Under the pieces are notes generated by a model. That model saw only the letters and a program-made list of their open reading frames with translations, searched no databases and had not been told where the DNA came from. Shown in pieces: positions 53,669 through 60,266 of a stretch of DNA of 60,266 nucleotides (position 1 is its first letter; each line of letters begins with the position of its first letter). Location of the stretch: positions 1 to 60,266 of the forward strand of contig CAZTUL010000005.1 of assembly GCA_964616275.1 (NCBI GenBank), written 5' to 3'. The translations under genes were made by a program, and so were the position numbers. This stretch comes from CAYZJV01 sp964616275 (GTDB lineage: Bacteria > Spirochaetota > Spirochaetia > Sphaerochaetales > Sphaerochaetaceae).

Positions 53669-54901
53669 TCAGAGTATAAACTTTCCATCACGCATGATTA
53701 CTATGTTCTCCCCATTCTTAACAGTTGCTTCAATGCACATGTCCGATGAACCCACCATGAAATCTGTGTGTACAAGAGATCTATTACACCCCGATTCAAG
53801 AAGTTTTTCGTCTGAATTCAGTTGTTTTGCATTATCAAGACAGCTCGGATAACCCGCACCAAGAGCAAGATGGCAGGAGGCATTCTCATCAAACAGTATT
53901 GAGTGGAAAATATGCTTGGCCTGTGCGATCGGCGAATCTTCATCAACAAGGGCAACTTCACCAAGATACGATGCTCCTTCGTCGGTCTCAAGGAATCGGT
54001 CCATAACAGCCTGTCCTTTTTGAGCTGTACAGGAAATGACCTTCCCATGTTCAAACTCAAGACGAACACCCTCTACGAGGCTGTCCATGACAGAAACCGG
54101 TCGTGTTGTTGTTACATATCCATGTGCAGAAAGTCGGTCTGGTGTGGTAAATACTTCTTCAGTAGGAATATTAGCTAAAAACCAGTCTCCACTTGGAAGA
54201 GGATCCCCACCACCCATCCATACATGGTGTTCAGTAAACCCTACGGTGAGATCTGTTTGGCTGCTGGTAAAATGGAGCGACGAAATCTGCAATTCATTTA
54301 ATCGGCGACATCGATTCAACAAATTTTGAACATGGTTATTCCATGCCTCTACAGGATTGGGCTGATCAAGGCGTAGGATAGGAGCCAAGACTTCCCATAA
54401 TTGTTCTTCCGTCGCTTCCGGACCAAGCACCGCCTGCGCCCACTTAGGACCAGGTGCACATACTACGCACCATGGATGCTCATTACGCATCCGACTTACT
54501 TGGTAGGCTTTACCTGAGGTGGCAAGTGCAGATTTGTAGATTGAAAGTTTCTCGGCATCAGCATCACGAAGCCAGCTGCGATCCTCGGTATTATCGATTC
54601 TCACATATGCCCAGTCTTTTACCATCATTTCATAATCAATTTGTCTGGCAAAATCGGGGACATATGAAAGTTGTGATGCTGTTTGATTATCCAACCTGCT
54701 TTTTACCAGTCGCAAATCATCTTGTTCAATGCGAACCAGCTGAGCACCAGCTTCATAGGCAGCAAGTGCTACTTGTTGTGCAAACCAATAGGTTTCCGGA
54801 CCAGTTTTTATCTGAAGGCATTGCCCAGGATACAGCGAAACTCCAGAATGCACTATGAGATTTGCGTATTCCCAAATCATTGTCTCAATATTCCTATTCA
54901 T
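53669..54901 (-). CDS. M29 family aminopeptidase (intact)
   Basis: A 410-residue metallo-aminopeptidase of the AmpS/PepS/AmpT type. All the usual metal ligands can be found: Glu in NIPTEEVFTTP, Glu in YLGEVALVDED, His and Tyr in ENASCHLALGAGYP, and the HTD pair in SLVHTDFMVGS. It is cytoplasmic and removes N-terminal residues from peptides. AGGAGG lies just upstream of two adjacent ATGs; the second, at 54901, has the better spacing. It is the downstream gene of a tandem pair with a degenerate paralogue. Confidence 0.92.
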   Translation of the reverse strand: MNRNIETMIWEYANLIVHSGVSLYPGQCLQIKTGPETYWFAQQVALAAYEAGAQLVRIEQDDLRLVKSRLDNQTASQLSYVPDFARQIDYEMMVKDWAYVRIDNTEDRSWLRDADAEKLSIYKSALATSGKAYQVSRMRNEHPWCVVCAPGPKWAQAVLGPEATEEQLWEVLAPILRLDQPNPVEAWNNHVQNLLNRCRRLNELQISSLHFTSSQTDLTVGFTEHHVWMGGGDPLPSGDWFLANIPTEEVFTTPDRLSAHGYVTTTRPVSVMDSLVEGVRLEFEHGKVISCTAQKGQAVMDRFLETDEGASYLGEVALVDEDSPIAQAKHIFHSILFDENASCHLALGAGYPSCLDNAKQLNSDEKLLESGCNRSLVHTDFMVGSSDMCIEATVKNGENIVIMRDGKFIL

Positions 54902-54931
54902 CATTCCTCCTAGTTTACTGAATGTAGAAAA

Positions 54932-56125
54932 TTACAATAGAAATGCTCCATTTTCCATAATCGTAATAGTAGTACCATCTGTTTTATGGGCAACTACCGA
55001 AAGTTGATCATCGCCAATAGGCAGTCTGAATCGGATAGAACTTACATTGCATCCGGTCTTTTCCTGCAATTCAAATTCATCAGTATACGTATCGAGGGCT
55101 TCAAGATGATATGCTTCTCCCATACCTAGAGTGAGAGAGGTGAGAGCATTCTCGTCAAATCCCACATAGCCGAAGAAATCTGCAAGTTCAGTCAGAGGTG
55201 TATTCTGATCTACGAGTGAACATTCTCCCAATTTTCTAGCTCCCTCATCAACAGAAAGTGCAAGGCTAAGCAAATGCTCACCTTTTTCAGCTGAGAAGGA
55301 GACCACAGAACCATGAGAAAATTCCAATCTTGCTCCCTCTACTTGACCCCCAAGAAGGGGGAAAGGTTTTGAGCTGTATACAACTCCTTCAGTCATGACC
55401 CTATTCGCAAGCATGCTGATACGATTTAACGGAATTTGCGGCAAGAACGCTCTTCCGTTGGGTAATTTTCGAACACCACCACGCCATCGGGACTCTTCAA
55501 CAGCAGAAAGCTTCAAATTTGTTCCTGCCTCTGTTGTCATTATGAGGTGTGAAATATCTAATCGATTAATGGCTGCAAGTCTGGAATCTATGAGTGCTGC
55601 ATGCTCTTTCCAGGCCTGTTGCGGGTTTTCTTCAGAAAGCATAAAGATTTTGGCAAATTGGTGGTATAAATCCTGTTCTGTAGCTCGAGGCCCTAAAAGA
55701 CGATGTGCCCAGATTAGACCTGGCACCGGCACAATGCTCCATGGTGCAATCTGAACATCGAGCTGTGGTGGAGCTAAATTCCCCGTCTTTTGCAGAAGTG
55801 CCGGCTGTTTAATTATCTCATTCGGATCCGCTGAGAAGTTCCATTCTCGATCTTCTGTATCATCCAAACGGAGCAGAATAGCCCGAATTGGAGGAGTTGA
55901 TAATAATTCATGCAGCGTTGGATTGATTGAGATGACATCACCTGGTTTCCCTTCTGTGATTACTACAATATTGACTGGCTGTAGGGTTGTCTCAGCAGCA
56001 AGTTCGGCTAGTTCCTGTGCAAAATCATAATGCCCTGGATTGGTATTGATAGAGAGAGATTCTCCTTCTTGTATGTTCATTACAACATGAAGAATAATTT
56101 CCATATATCGCGTTTTTAAATTCAT
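54932..56125 (-). CDS. M29 aminopeptidase paralogue lacking metal ligands
   Basis: A 397-residue protein homologous along its length to the adjacent M29 enzyme (same order of blocks: RGGVRKLPNGRAFLPQIP, EGARLEFSHGSVVSF, LGECSLVDQ, FDENALTSLTLGMGEAY, IRFRLPIGDD). However, of the metal ligands only the LGEC glutamate remains clear: IPTEEV has become IPLNRI, the CHLALG histidine has become Ser, and VHTDF has become IRFRL. It is probably catalytically dead and may regulate or pair with the intact enzyme. The frame is long and intact, so it is not a pseudogene in the usual sense. AGGAG selects the ATG at 56125. A promoter candidate (TTGGTC 56183-56188, TAATAT 56159-56164, minus strand) lies upstream. 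Confidence 0.8.
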   Translation of the reverse strand: MNLKTRYMEIILHVVMNIQEGESLSINTNPGHYDFAQELAELAAETTLQPVNIVVITEGKPGDVISINPTLHELLSTPPIRAILLRLDDTEDREWNFSADPNEIIKQPALLQKTGNLAPPQLDVQIAPWSIVPVPGLIWAHRLLGPRATEQDLYHQFAKIFMLSEENPQQAWKEHAALIDSRLAAINRLDISHLIMTTEAGTNLKLSAVEESRWRGGVRKLPNGRAFLPQIPLNRISMLANRVMTEGVVYSSKPFPLLGGQVEGARLEFSHGSVVSFSAEKGEHLLSLALSVDEGARKLGECSLVDQNTPLTELADFFGYVGFDENALTSLTLGMGEAYHLEALDTYTDEFELQEKTGCNVSSIRFRLPIGDDQLSVVAHKTDGTTITIMENGAFLL

Positions 56126-56158
56126 AAGACTCCTACTCATTGATGTTCATGAAAACCT

Positions 56159-56188
56159 ATATTACTATATTAGGCAATGAAAGACCAA
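56159..56188 (-). promoter_or_regulatory. Promoter of the tandem M29 genes
   Basis: On the minus strand TTGGTC (56183-56188) and TAATAT (56159-56164) with an 18-base spacer. The start would be near 56152, 27 bases before the ATG. Confidence 0.42.
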
Positions 56189-56226
56189 TAGATGGAAAGT
56201 CTCCATTGGAAATTTTTGTGAGGCCC

Positions 56227-56255
56227 TTGACCATCGTTTCGGATTCGGTTATACA
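56227..56255 (+). promoter_or_regulatory. Promoter of tRNA-Gly
   Basis: TTGACC (56227-56232) and TATACA (56250-56255) with a 17-base spacer. The start would be near 56262, about 19 bases before the tRNA. Confidence 0.62.
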
Positions 56256-56280
56256 TATCTTCCATAAGAAACCGAAGCGT

Positions 56281-56351
56281 GCGCCTGTGGTATAGTGGTA
56301 TTACCTCAGCCTTCCAAGCTGAAGAGGCGGGTTCGATTCCCGTCGGGCGCT
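56281..56351 (+). tRNA. tRNA-Gly (TCC anticodon)
   Basis: A complete cloverleaf of 71 bases: acceptor GCGCCTG pairs with CGGGCGC (one G-U), anticodon stem TCAGC/GCTGA holds the loop CTTCCAA (anticodon TCC, reading GGA/GGG), T arm CGGGTTCGATTCCCG. The CCA is not encoded. Confidence 0.95.
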
Positions 56352-56360
56352 TTTCTTGGA

Positions 56361-56384
56361 GAGCCTGGCACAGCCAGGTTTTTT
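56361..56384 (+). terminator. Terminator of tRNA-Gly
   Basis: Stem CCTGGC (56364-56369) and GCCAGG (56373-56378), three-base loop, six Ts. It lies between the tRNA and the PUR-alpha-like gene. Confidence 0.85.
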
Positions 56385-56442
56385 CGTGTCTGCAGACCGA
56401 TTCTACCCGAATCTGAAAGCATTTTTTAATAAGGGGTGTGTT

Positions 56443-56685
56443 ATGGGTTTACGAGGAGAAGTATTTTCAACAAAGCTGATTACAAAAGATAGAACTTATT
56501 TTTTTAATGTTAAAGAGAATGTTTATGGAGATCTTTTCATGAATATTGTTGAAAGTAAAGGAACCGAGGGCGGGACAGGTAAGTTTATCAGACAATCTGT
56601 GTTGGTGTACCAGGAAGACTTAGGGGAGTTCGTAAAAGAATTTCAGAAAGCACTCGACTATATGAAGCAGCACGGGAAGAAGTAA
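56443..56685 (+). CDS. PUR-alpha-like nucleic acid-binding protein (DUF3276, BpuR-like)
   Basis: An 80-residue single-PUR-repeat protein starting MGLRGEVFSTKLITKDRTYFFNVKENVYGDLFMNIVESK. It belongs to the DUF3276 family; the Borrelia member BpuR binds DNA and RNA as a dimer and regulates several genes. The frame is open further upstream through the tRNA terminator, but AAGGGG (56431-56436) six bases before the ATG at 56443 fixes the start. It is followed by rnhB on the other strand and then smc, the same gene set that I recall next to bpuR in Borrelia. Confidence 0.9.
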   Translation: MGLRGEVFSTKLITKDRTYFFNVKENVYGDLFMNIVESKGTEGGTGKFIRQSVLVYQEDLGEFVKEFQKALDYMKQHGKK

Positions 56686-56712
56686 TGTGTGTTTTGCCGC
56701 ACGACACACTCA

Positions 56713-57270
56713 TTATAGGATGGTGAAAGATCTGCGGTGAATTGGGCTTAGCCCGTGTTCTCTACATGCTTCGCGATGTGATTTTGTTGGATATCCTTTA
56801 TGAGCAGCAAACCCCCATTGAGGGTAACGGGTATCAAGTAGTTCCATTACTTCGTCTCGAGCAGTTTTTGCAAGAATAGATGCTGCCATAATTTCAAATA
56901 CTGTGTCGTCACCTTTAACCAGAGCCTGACTTGCCACAGGTAAGTCAGGAACCTGATTCCCGTCAACAAGAACTAAATCTATACTTACTCCTTGCCGTAC
57001 TATTTTATCAAATGCTCTACGCATAGTATGCAGTGTAGCTTGCAGAATATTATCCCTATCAATCTCTGCTCTGCTAGCCCATGCAATAGACCAGGCAATA
57101 GCTTGTTCTTTGATGATGAGAGCTGCGGCAACCCGTTTTTTAAGTGACAACTTTTTTGAGTCTGCCAATATTTCAAAAGGAAAGTCTTTTGGTAAAACCA
57201 CCGCACTCGCACATACAGGTCCCGCAATCGGACCCCTGCCTGCTTCATCAATTCCACAAACATACATCAT
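56713..57270 (-). CDS. rnhB: Ribonuclease HII
   Basis: Removes ribonucleotides and RNA primers from RNA-DNA hybrids. The 185-residue protein has GIDEAGRGPIAGPV (Asp and Glu of the DEDD set), LADSKKLS, VLVDGNQVPD (Asp) and ASILAKTARDEVM (Asp). The frame extends upstream to a TTG, but the family start is the ATG at 57270 or 57267. There is no Shine-Dalgarno sequence; a TTGACA-N17-TACCAT promoter ends seven bases before the ATG, so it is probably leaderless. Confidence 0.93.
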   Translation of the reverse strand: MMYVCGIDEAGRGPIAGPVCASAVVLPKDFPFEILADSKKLSLKKRVAAALIIKEQAIAWSIAWASRAEIDRDNILQATLHTMRRAFDKIVRQGVSIDLVLVDGNQVPDLPVASQALVKGDDTVFEIMAASILAKTARDEVMELLDTRYPQWGFAAHKGYPTKSHREACREHGLSPIHRRSFTIL

Positions 57271-57277
57271 GTTGATG

Positions 57278-57306
57278 ATGGTAGTTGTGTCGATGCAATT
57301 TGTCAA
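57278..57306 (-). promoter_or_regulatory. rnhB promoter, leaderless, sharing its -35 with smc
   Basis: On the minus strand a perfect TTGACA (57301-57306), 17 bases, and TACCAT (57278-57283). The predicted start (about 57271) touches the rnhB ATG. The -35 bases overlap those of the smc promoter on the other strand by five bases. Confidence 0.5.
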
Positions 57307-57328
57307 TTCTGTGTGAGTATGATATACT
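57300..57328 (+). promoter_or_regulatory. smc promoter
   Basis: TTGTCA (57300-57305), 17 bases, and an extended -10 (TGA then TATACT, 57323-57328). The start would be near 57335, giving a 75-base leader. Confidence 0.62.
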
Positions 57329-57409
57329 TTTTCCGGTGGACTGACGGACTCTTGATTATGTACGGGAGTTACCAGCCGCAAGAAGATTCAGTATGTATGG
57401 GAGATCCGG

Positions 57410-60250
57410 TTGTTCCTCAAAAGCCTTGAATTATATGGATTTAAATCATTTGCTGATAAAACCCGTCTGGAGTTTGCCGACGGGACAACGTCGTTGTTAG
57501 GTCCTAATGGGTGCGGGAAAAGCAATATTGTAGATGCCATTAAATGGGTCCTCGGAGAACAATCAACTAAAACTTTACGTGCTGGTAAAATGGAAGATGT
57601 TATTTTTAACGGTACGGAATCGAGAAAGCCACTGAATGTAGCGGAAGTGACCCTAGTAATCAATAATGAAGAGAGATTGCTTCCGACAGAACACACTGAA
57701 GTTGAAATCAAGCGTAGATTGTTCAGAACAGGAGAGAGTGAGTTTTATATAAACAGAAACCAAGTACGCTTAAAAGATATTAGAGAATTATTCTTTGATA
57801 CAGGAGTTGGGAAATCAGCCTACTCAATTTTGGAGCAAGGCAAAATCGACCAGATTCTCAGTCACAAACCAGAAGATCGACGATATATATTTGAGGAAGC
57901 AGCTGGCATTACTCGCTATAAACTTCGCAGTATTGAGGCTTCACGCAAGCTGGATCGAACAGAAGAGAATATTGAACAGGTAGAGACACTTCTCGGTGAA
58001 ATTAAGCGACAGTACGATTCTCGAAAGGCTCAGGCGGCAAAAGCTGTTCGCTACCGTGAGCTTGAACGAGAACAGGCAAATCTTGAAGTTGATGTACAGC
58101 TCTCTACAGTAAAGAGCTTTCTGCTTCTGAAAGAGGCAAGAAATGATCAGCTTGTACAGGCAAAAGAGTCCTACGAACAGGTAAAAGAGGATATAGCTGA
58201 GCAAACAGAGCAAATTGAGCTTGAACAGAATGAAGTAAGAGAGCATGCACAAACGCGTGTTTCCATTCAGACGAGGTTACAGCGTCTTGAAGAGCAGGCA
58301 ATTGCAAAGAGAGATCAACTCGAGTTGCTGCAGCAACGCTATCATGATTTTCTGCGGAATAAACAGGAAGCAGATGCTCGAGCAACACAAATTCTCGAAC
58401 GTATAGATCGAGAGGAACTTCACTTGGAGGAACAGCGAGATAGTGCAGAACATATAGAACAGATGATTTCAGACCTTGGGAAAAAGATTGCCGAGCATGA
58501 AAAACAGATGGAATCCACAAGCATACTCATTCAAGGGCATAATCATGAAATTGAGCAGCGAGAGGATGCGATAATCACTGAAGAACAGTGTCAGCAAACG
58601 CTGGGAGAGAAACTTCAGGAACTTACCGATCAGATTGTCGTGGAGATAGATAAACGACTCAGAGAGAGTGGGTATTCAATTCAAGCAAGGACAAAAGCAG
58701 AACAAGCGTTCCTAGATCGTCTCATGCGGATTAGAACAAGCATAGATGAGCGAAAAACGTTTACTCGGCAGATTATCACGCTGCTCAAGGAGAATGAGAG
58801 AAAGATTTCATCAGTTGTAGCCGAATGGGCCAGTTTCCTACAAGATCTTGAAGATTCATTTGAGTCACTAGCTCAATTATTTAACCACTATGATCAGACC
58901 ATACCCAGTTTCATTGATGAACTTATTGCACCGGAAGGAGTAATAACTCAGAAACACACTATTGATCAAGATCTAGTAGATTCACGAAACAAAGCTGCAA
59001 CTCATCGAAAAGCCATTCAGACACTCAAAGAAGAAAATCAAGGTCTTTCACTATTACTTGACCAATACCGTGAGCGATTGACTCAGTTGAGAGTTTCTCT
59101 AGGAGAATACCAGACAAGAGGCAGTAGCACAAAAACCCTTATTGAAAATCTTGAAAAAGTGCTTACTGAGCAACGGTATCTCCATTCTGACGCAACGAGA
59201 GATGCGGAAGTTGCTTCTGAACGGGTGGAAGAGGCAACCCAGCAGATGGCTGTTGTACGCGATGACCAGCACCGAATTGAAGAGGAGCGTGAGGCTCTTG
59301 AAGGTCAGCTTGTAGAAATCATTGAGGTCATAGACCGAGAGAATGAACGATTAAGCGGTGAACGGGAAAAAATCAATCAACGCTATAATGAGTTGCAGGA
59401 ATTGCGGGGGAGCATAGATAAATATACGTTCCATATTGAGTCAATTCAAGAACAGATCCAGGGAGTCTATCGGACATTTTTCGATACCTATGGAAAAAGT
59501 TTGAAAGAGTTTGATGACCGATTAGTTGAAGATTTTGATGATATTTCCGTTTTAAGAGAGCAACTAAGTACTCTTAAAAAGCAAATCCATGGTATGGGTT
59601 ATATTAACCATATGGCAGAAGAAGAGTTTGCAGAGATTAAGGAACGGTACGATTTTCTTACTCAGCAGATGGATGATCTTGTCCGTGCTAAACGTGATTT
59701 AACACGTGTGATAGAGGAGATTAGGCGACGTTCTGAAGAGTTGTTTATCGATTCCTACCAGAAAATTCGAACCAATTTCCAAGAAATGTTTCATCGAATG
59801 TTTGGGGGAGGTCGTGCTGAACTTCGCTTGATCGATCCGGAAAATATCCTGGAATCTGGAATTGATATTCTTGCACAACCCCCAGGTAAAAAACTTGACC
59901 GCTTAGCTCCTCTCTCGGGAGGAGAAAAAGCTCTTACTGCTGTTGCTCTTTTATTTGCAACCTACAAAGTGAAACCTTCCCCGTTCTGTATTCTTGATGA
60001 GATTGATGCAGCGCTTGATGACCGAAATATCGGGTATTTTTTAAGTGTTCTGGAAGATTTTGCAGAATCTTCACAGTTCATCATTATTACACATAATAAG
60101 CATACTGTTATGGGCTCAAAAACATTGCTCGGTGTCACTATGCAAGAAAGAGGTATCTCCAAAGCTATCAGCTATCGGATGGGCTGGGAAGCTGATGAGG
60201 ATGTGATTCATGATGCACAGGTTGACACTTCATCCGATTATGAAGTATAA
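57410..60250 (+). CDS. smc: SMC family chromosome partition protein, short and without a canonical hinge
   Basis: A 946-residue SMC ATPase, against about 1180 usually. The N-terminal head has FLKSLELYGFKSFADKT and Walker A GPNGCGKSNIVDAIKWVLGEQS; the C-terminal head has the FGGGRAELRLID region, signature LSGGEKALTAVALLFA and Walker B CILDEIDAALDD. Between them (about 165-800) the sequence is almost continuously coiled coil. In the centre (about 480-520) there is only a short Pro/Phe-containing break (NHYDQTIPSFIDELIAPEGV), and I find no SMC hinge domain or its glycine motif. Start is TTG at 57410 with GGGAG (57398-57402). It compacts and segregates the chromosome; short SMC proteins are also known in Borrelia. 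Confidence 0.9.
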   Translation: MFLKSLELYGFKSFADKTRLEFADGTTSLLGPNGCGKSNIVDAIKWVLGEQSTKTLRAGKMEDVIFNGTESRKPLNVAEVTLVINNEERLLPTEHTEVEIKRRLFRTGESEFYINRNQVRLKDIRELFFDTGVGKSAYSILEQGKIDQILSHKPEDRRYIFEEAAGITRYKLRSIEASRKLDRTEENIEQVETLLGEIKRQYDSRKAQAAKAVRYRELEREQANLEVDVQLSTVKSFLLLKEARNDQLVQAKESYEQVKEDIAEQTEQIELEQNEVREHAQTRVSIQTRLQRLEEQAIAKRDQLELLQQRYHDFLRNKQEADARATQILERIDREELHLEEQRDSAEHIEQMISDLGKKIAEHEKQMESTSILIQGHNHEIEQREDAIITEEQCQQTLGEKLQELTDQIVVEIDKRLRESGYSIQARTKAEQAFLDRLMRIRTSIDERKTFTRQIITLLKENERKISSVVAEWASFLQDLEDSFESLAQLFNHYDQTIPSFIDELIAPEGVITQKHTIDQDLVDSRNKAATHRKAIQTLKEENQGLSLLLDQYRERLTQLRVSLGEYQTRGSSTKTLIENLEKVLTEQRYLHSDATRDAEVASERVEEATQQMAVVRDDQHRIEEEREALEGQLVEIIEVIDRENERLSGEREKINQRYNELQELRGSIDKYTFHIESIQEQIQGVYRTFFDTYGKSLKEFDDRLVEDFDDISVLREQLSTLKKQIHGMGYINHMAEEEFAEIKERYDFLTQQMDDLVRAKRDLTRVIEEIRRRSEELFIDSYQKIRTNFQEMFHRMFGGGRAELRLIDPENILESGIDILAQPPGKKLDRLAPLSGGEKALTAVALLFATYKVKPSPFCILDEIDAALDDRNIGYFLSVLEDFAESSQFIIITHNKHTVMGSKTLLGVTMQERGISKAISYRMGWEADEDVIHDAQVDTSSDYEV

Positions 60251-60266
60251 ATCTTTACCGTAAAGC

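Noticed and set aside
54932..56125. Calling the second M29 gene a pseudogene
   Set aside because: The frame is full length with a promoter and ribosome site; only catalytic residues are changed, which fits a pseudoenzyme rather than decay.
1..60266. CRISPR array, insertion sequences or prophage
   Set aside because: No regularly spaced repeats, transposase motifs or phage structural genes were seen.

Overview
The window is a stretch of spirochaete chromosome (Spirochaetota, most likely Spirochaetales; the genus cannot be fixed from what I see). The evidence is gene content and gene order: a murG-cvpA-holB-histidine kinase-NtrC regulator run, and a purA(BpuR-like)-rnhB-smc run, both of which I recall from Borrelia; scattered groES without groEL; FlhF (so probably flagellated); and a cell-division cluster with spirochaete-style omissions. 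The DNA is moderately A+T rich, gene-dense, and has no recognisable prophage, insertion sequence or CRISPR array. One 100-N assembly gap lies inside ftsW.

Layout. 1-8.8 kb: the last bases of a 5S rRNA gene, a DegT-fold protein without its PLP lysine, NAD kinase, recN, and an alpha-glucan group (two GH57 enzymes and a DUF4912 protein). 9-17.6 kb: the dcw cluster mraZ-rsmH-ftsL-like-murF-mraY-ftsW-ftsQ-ftsA-ftsZ behind a promoter carrying MraZ-type repeats. 17.6-23.6 kb: xerD-like, dprA, xerC-like, hslV, hslU, flhF. 23.6-29.2 kb: ftsI-type PBP, a LysM/degenerate-LytM protein, secA. 29.3-36.7 kb: one tight operon murG-cvpA-holB-HK-NtrC-family RR-dinG. 36.8-41.7 kb: groES, an unknown TPR-like protein, a short sigma-70-family factor with a textbook sigma-54 promoter, and pyruvate phosphate dikinase. 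41.7-48.9 kb: dicarboxylate/amino-acid symporter, SGNH hydrolase, HD-GYP response regulator, ICMT-like membrane protein, and a 1044-residue membrane histidine kinase fused to an acyltransferase-like GNAT domain. 48.9-56.7 kb: tRNA-Thr, tsaD, apt, tRNA-Gln, tRNA-Glu, a YbiT-like ABC-F protein, coaX, two tandem M29 aminopeptidase-family genes (one apparently dead), tRNA-Gly, and a PUR-alpha/BpuR-like protein. 56.7-60.25 kb: rnhB divergent from a short smc that lacks a recognisable hinge.

How they work together. Most of the window is housekeeping: septum formation and peptidoglycan synthesis (dcw cluster, murG, ftsI, the LysM/LytM protein), chromosome processing (recN, xerC/D, dprA, holB, dinG, smc, rnhB), and protein quality control and export (hslUV, groES, secA). 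Two regulatory systems stand out. First, a soluble HK/NtrC pair in the same operon position as Borrelia Hk2/Rrp2 lies 3.3 kb from an RpoS-size sigma gene preceded by a sigma-54 promoter and two enhancer-like palindromes 40 bp apart; this looks like the RpoN-RpoS cascade outside Borrelia. Second, a sensor kinase fused to a LuxI/FeeM-like acyltransferase fold sits divergent from an HD-GYP regulator and an ICMT-like membrane protein.

Across the window several genes without a Shine-Dalgarno sequence have a -10 box ending exactly 6-7 bases before the ATG (positions 122, 6014, 19582, 25291, 57270), which points to leaderless mRNAs. All function calls come from motif recognition by eye; no database search was run.
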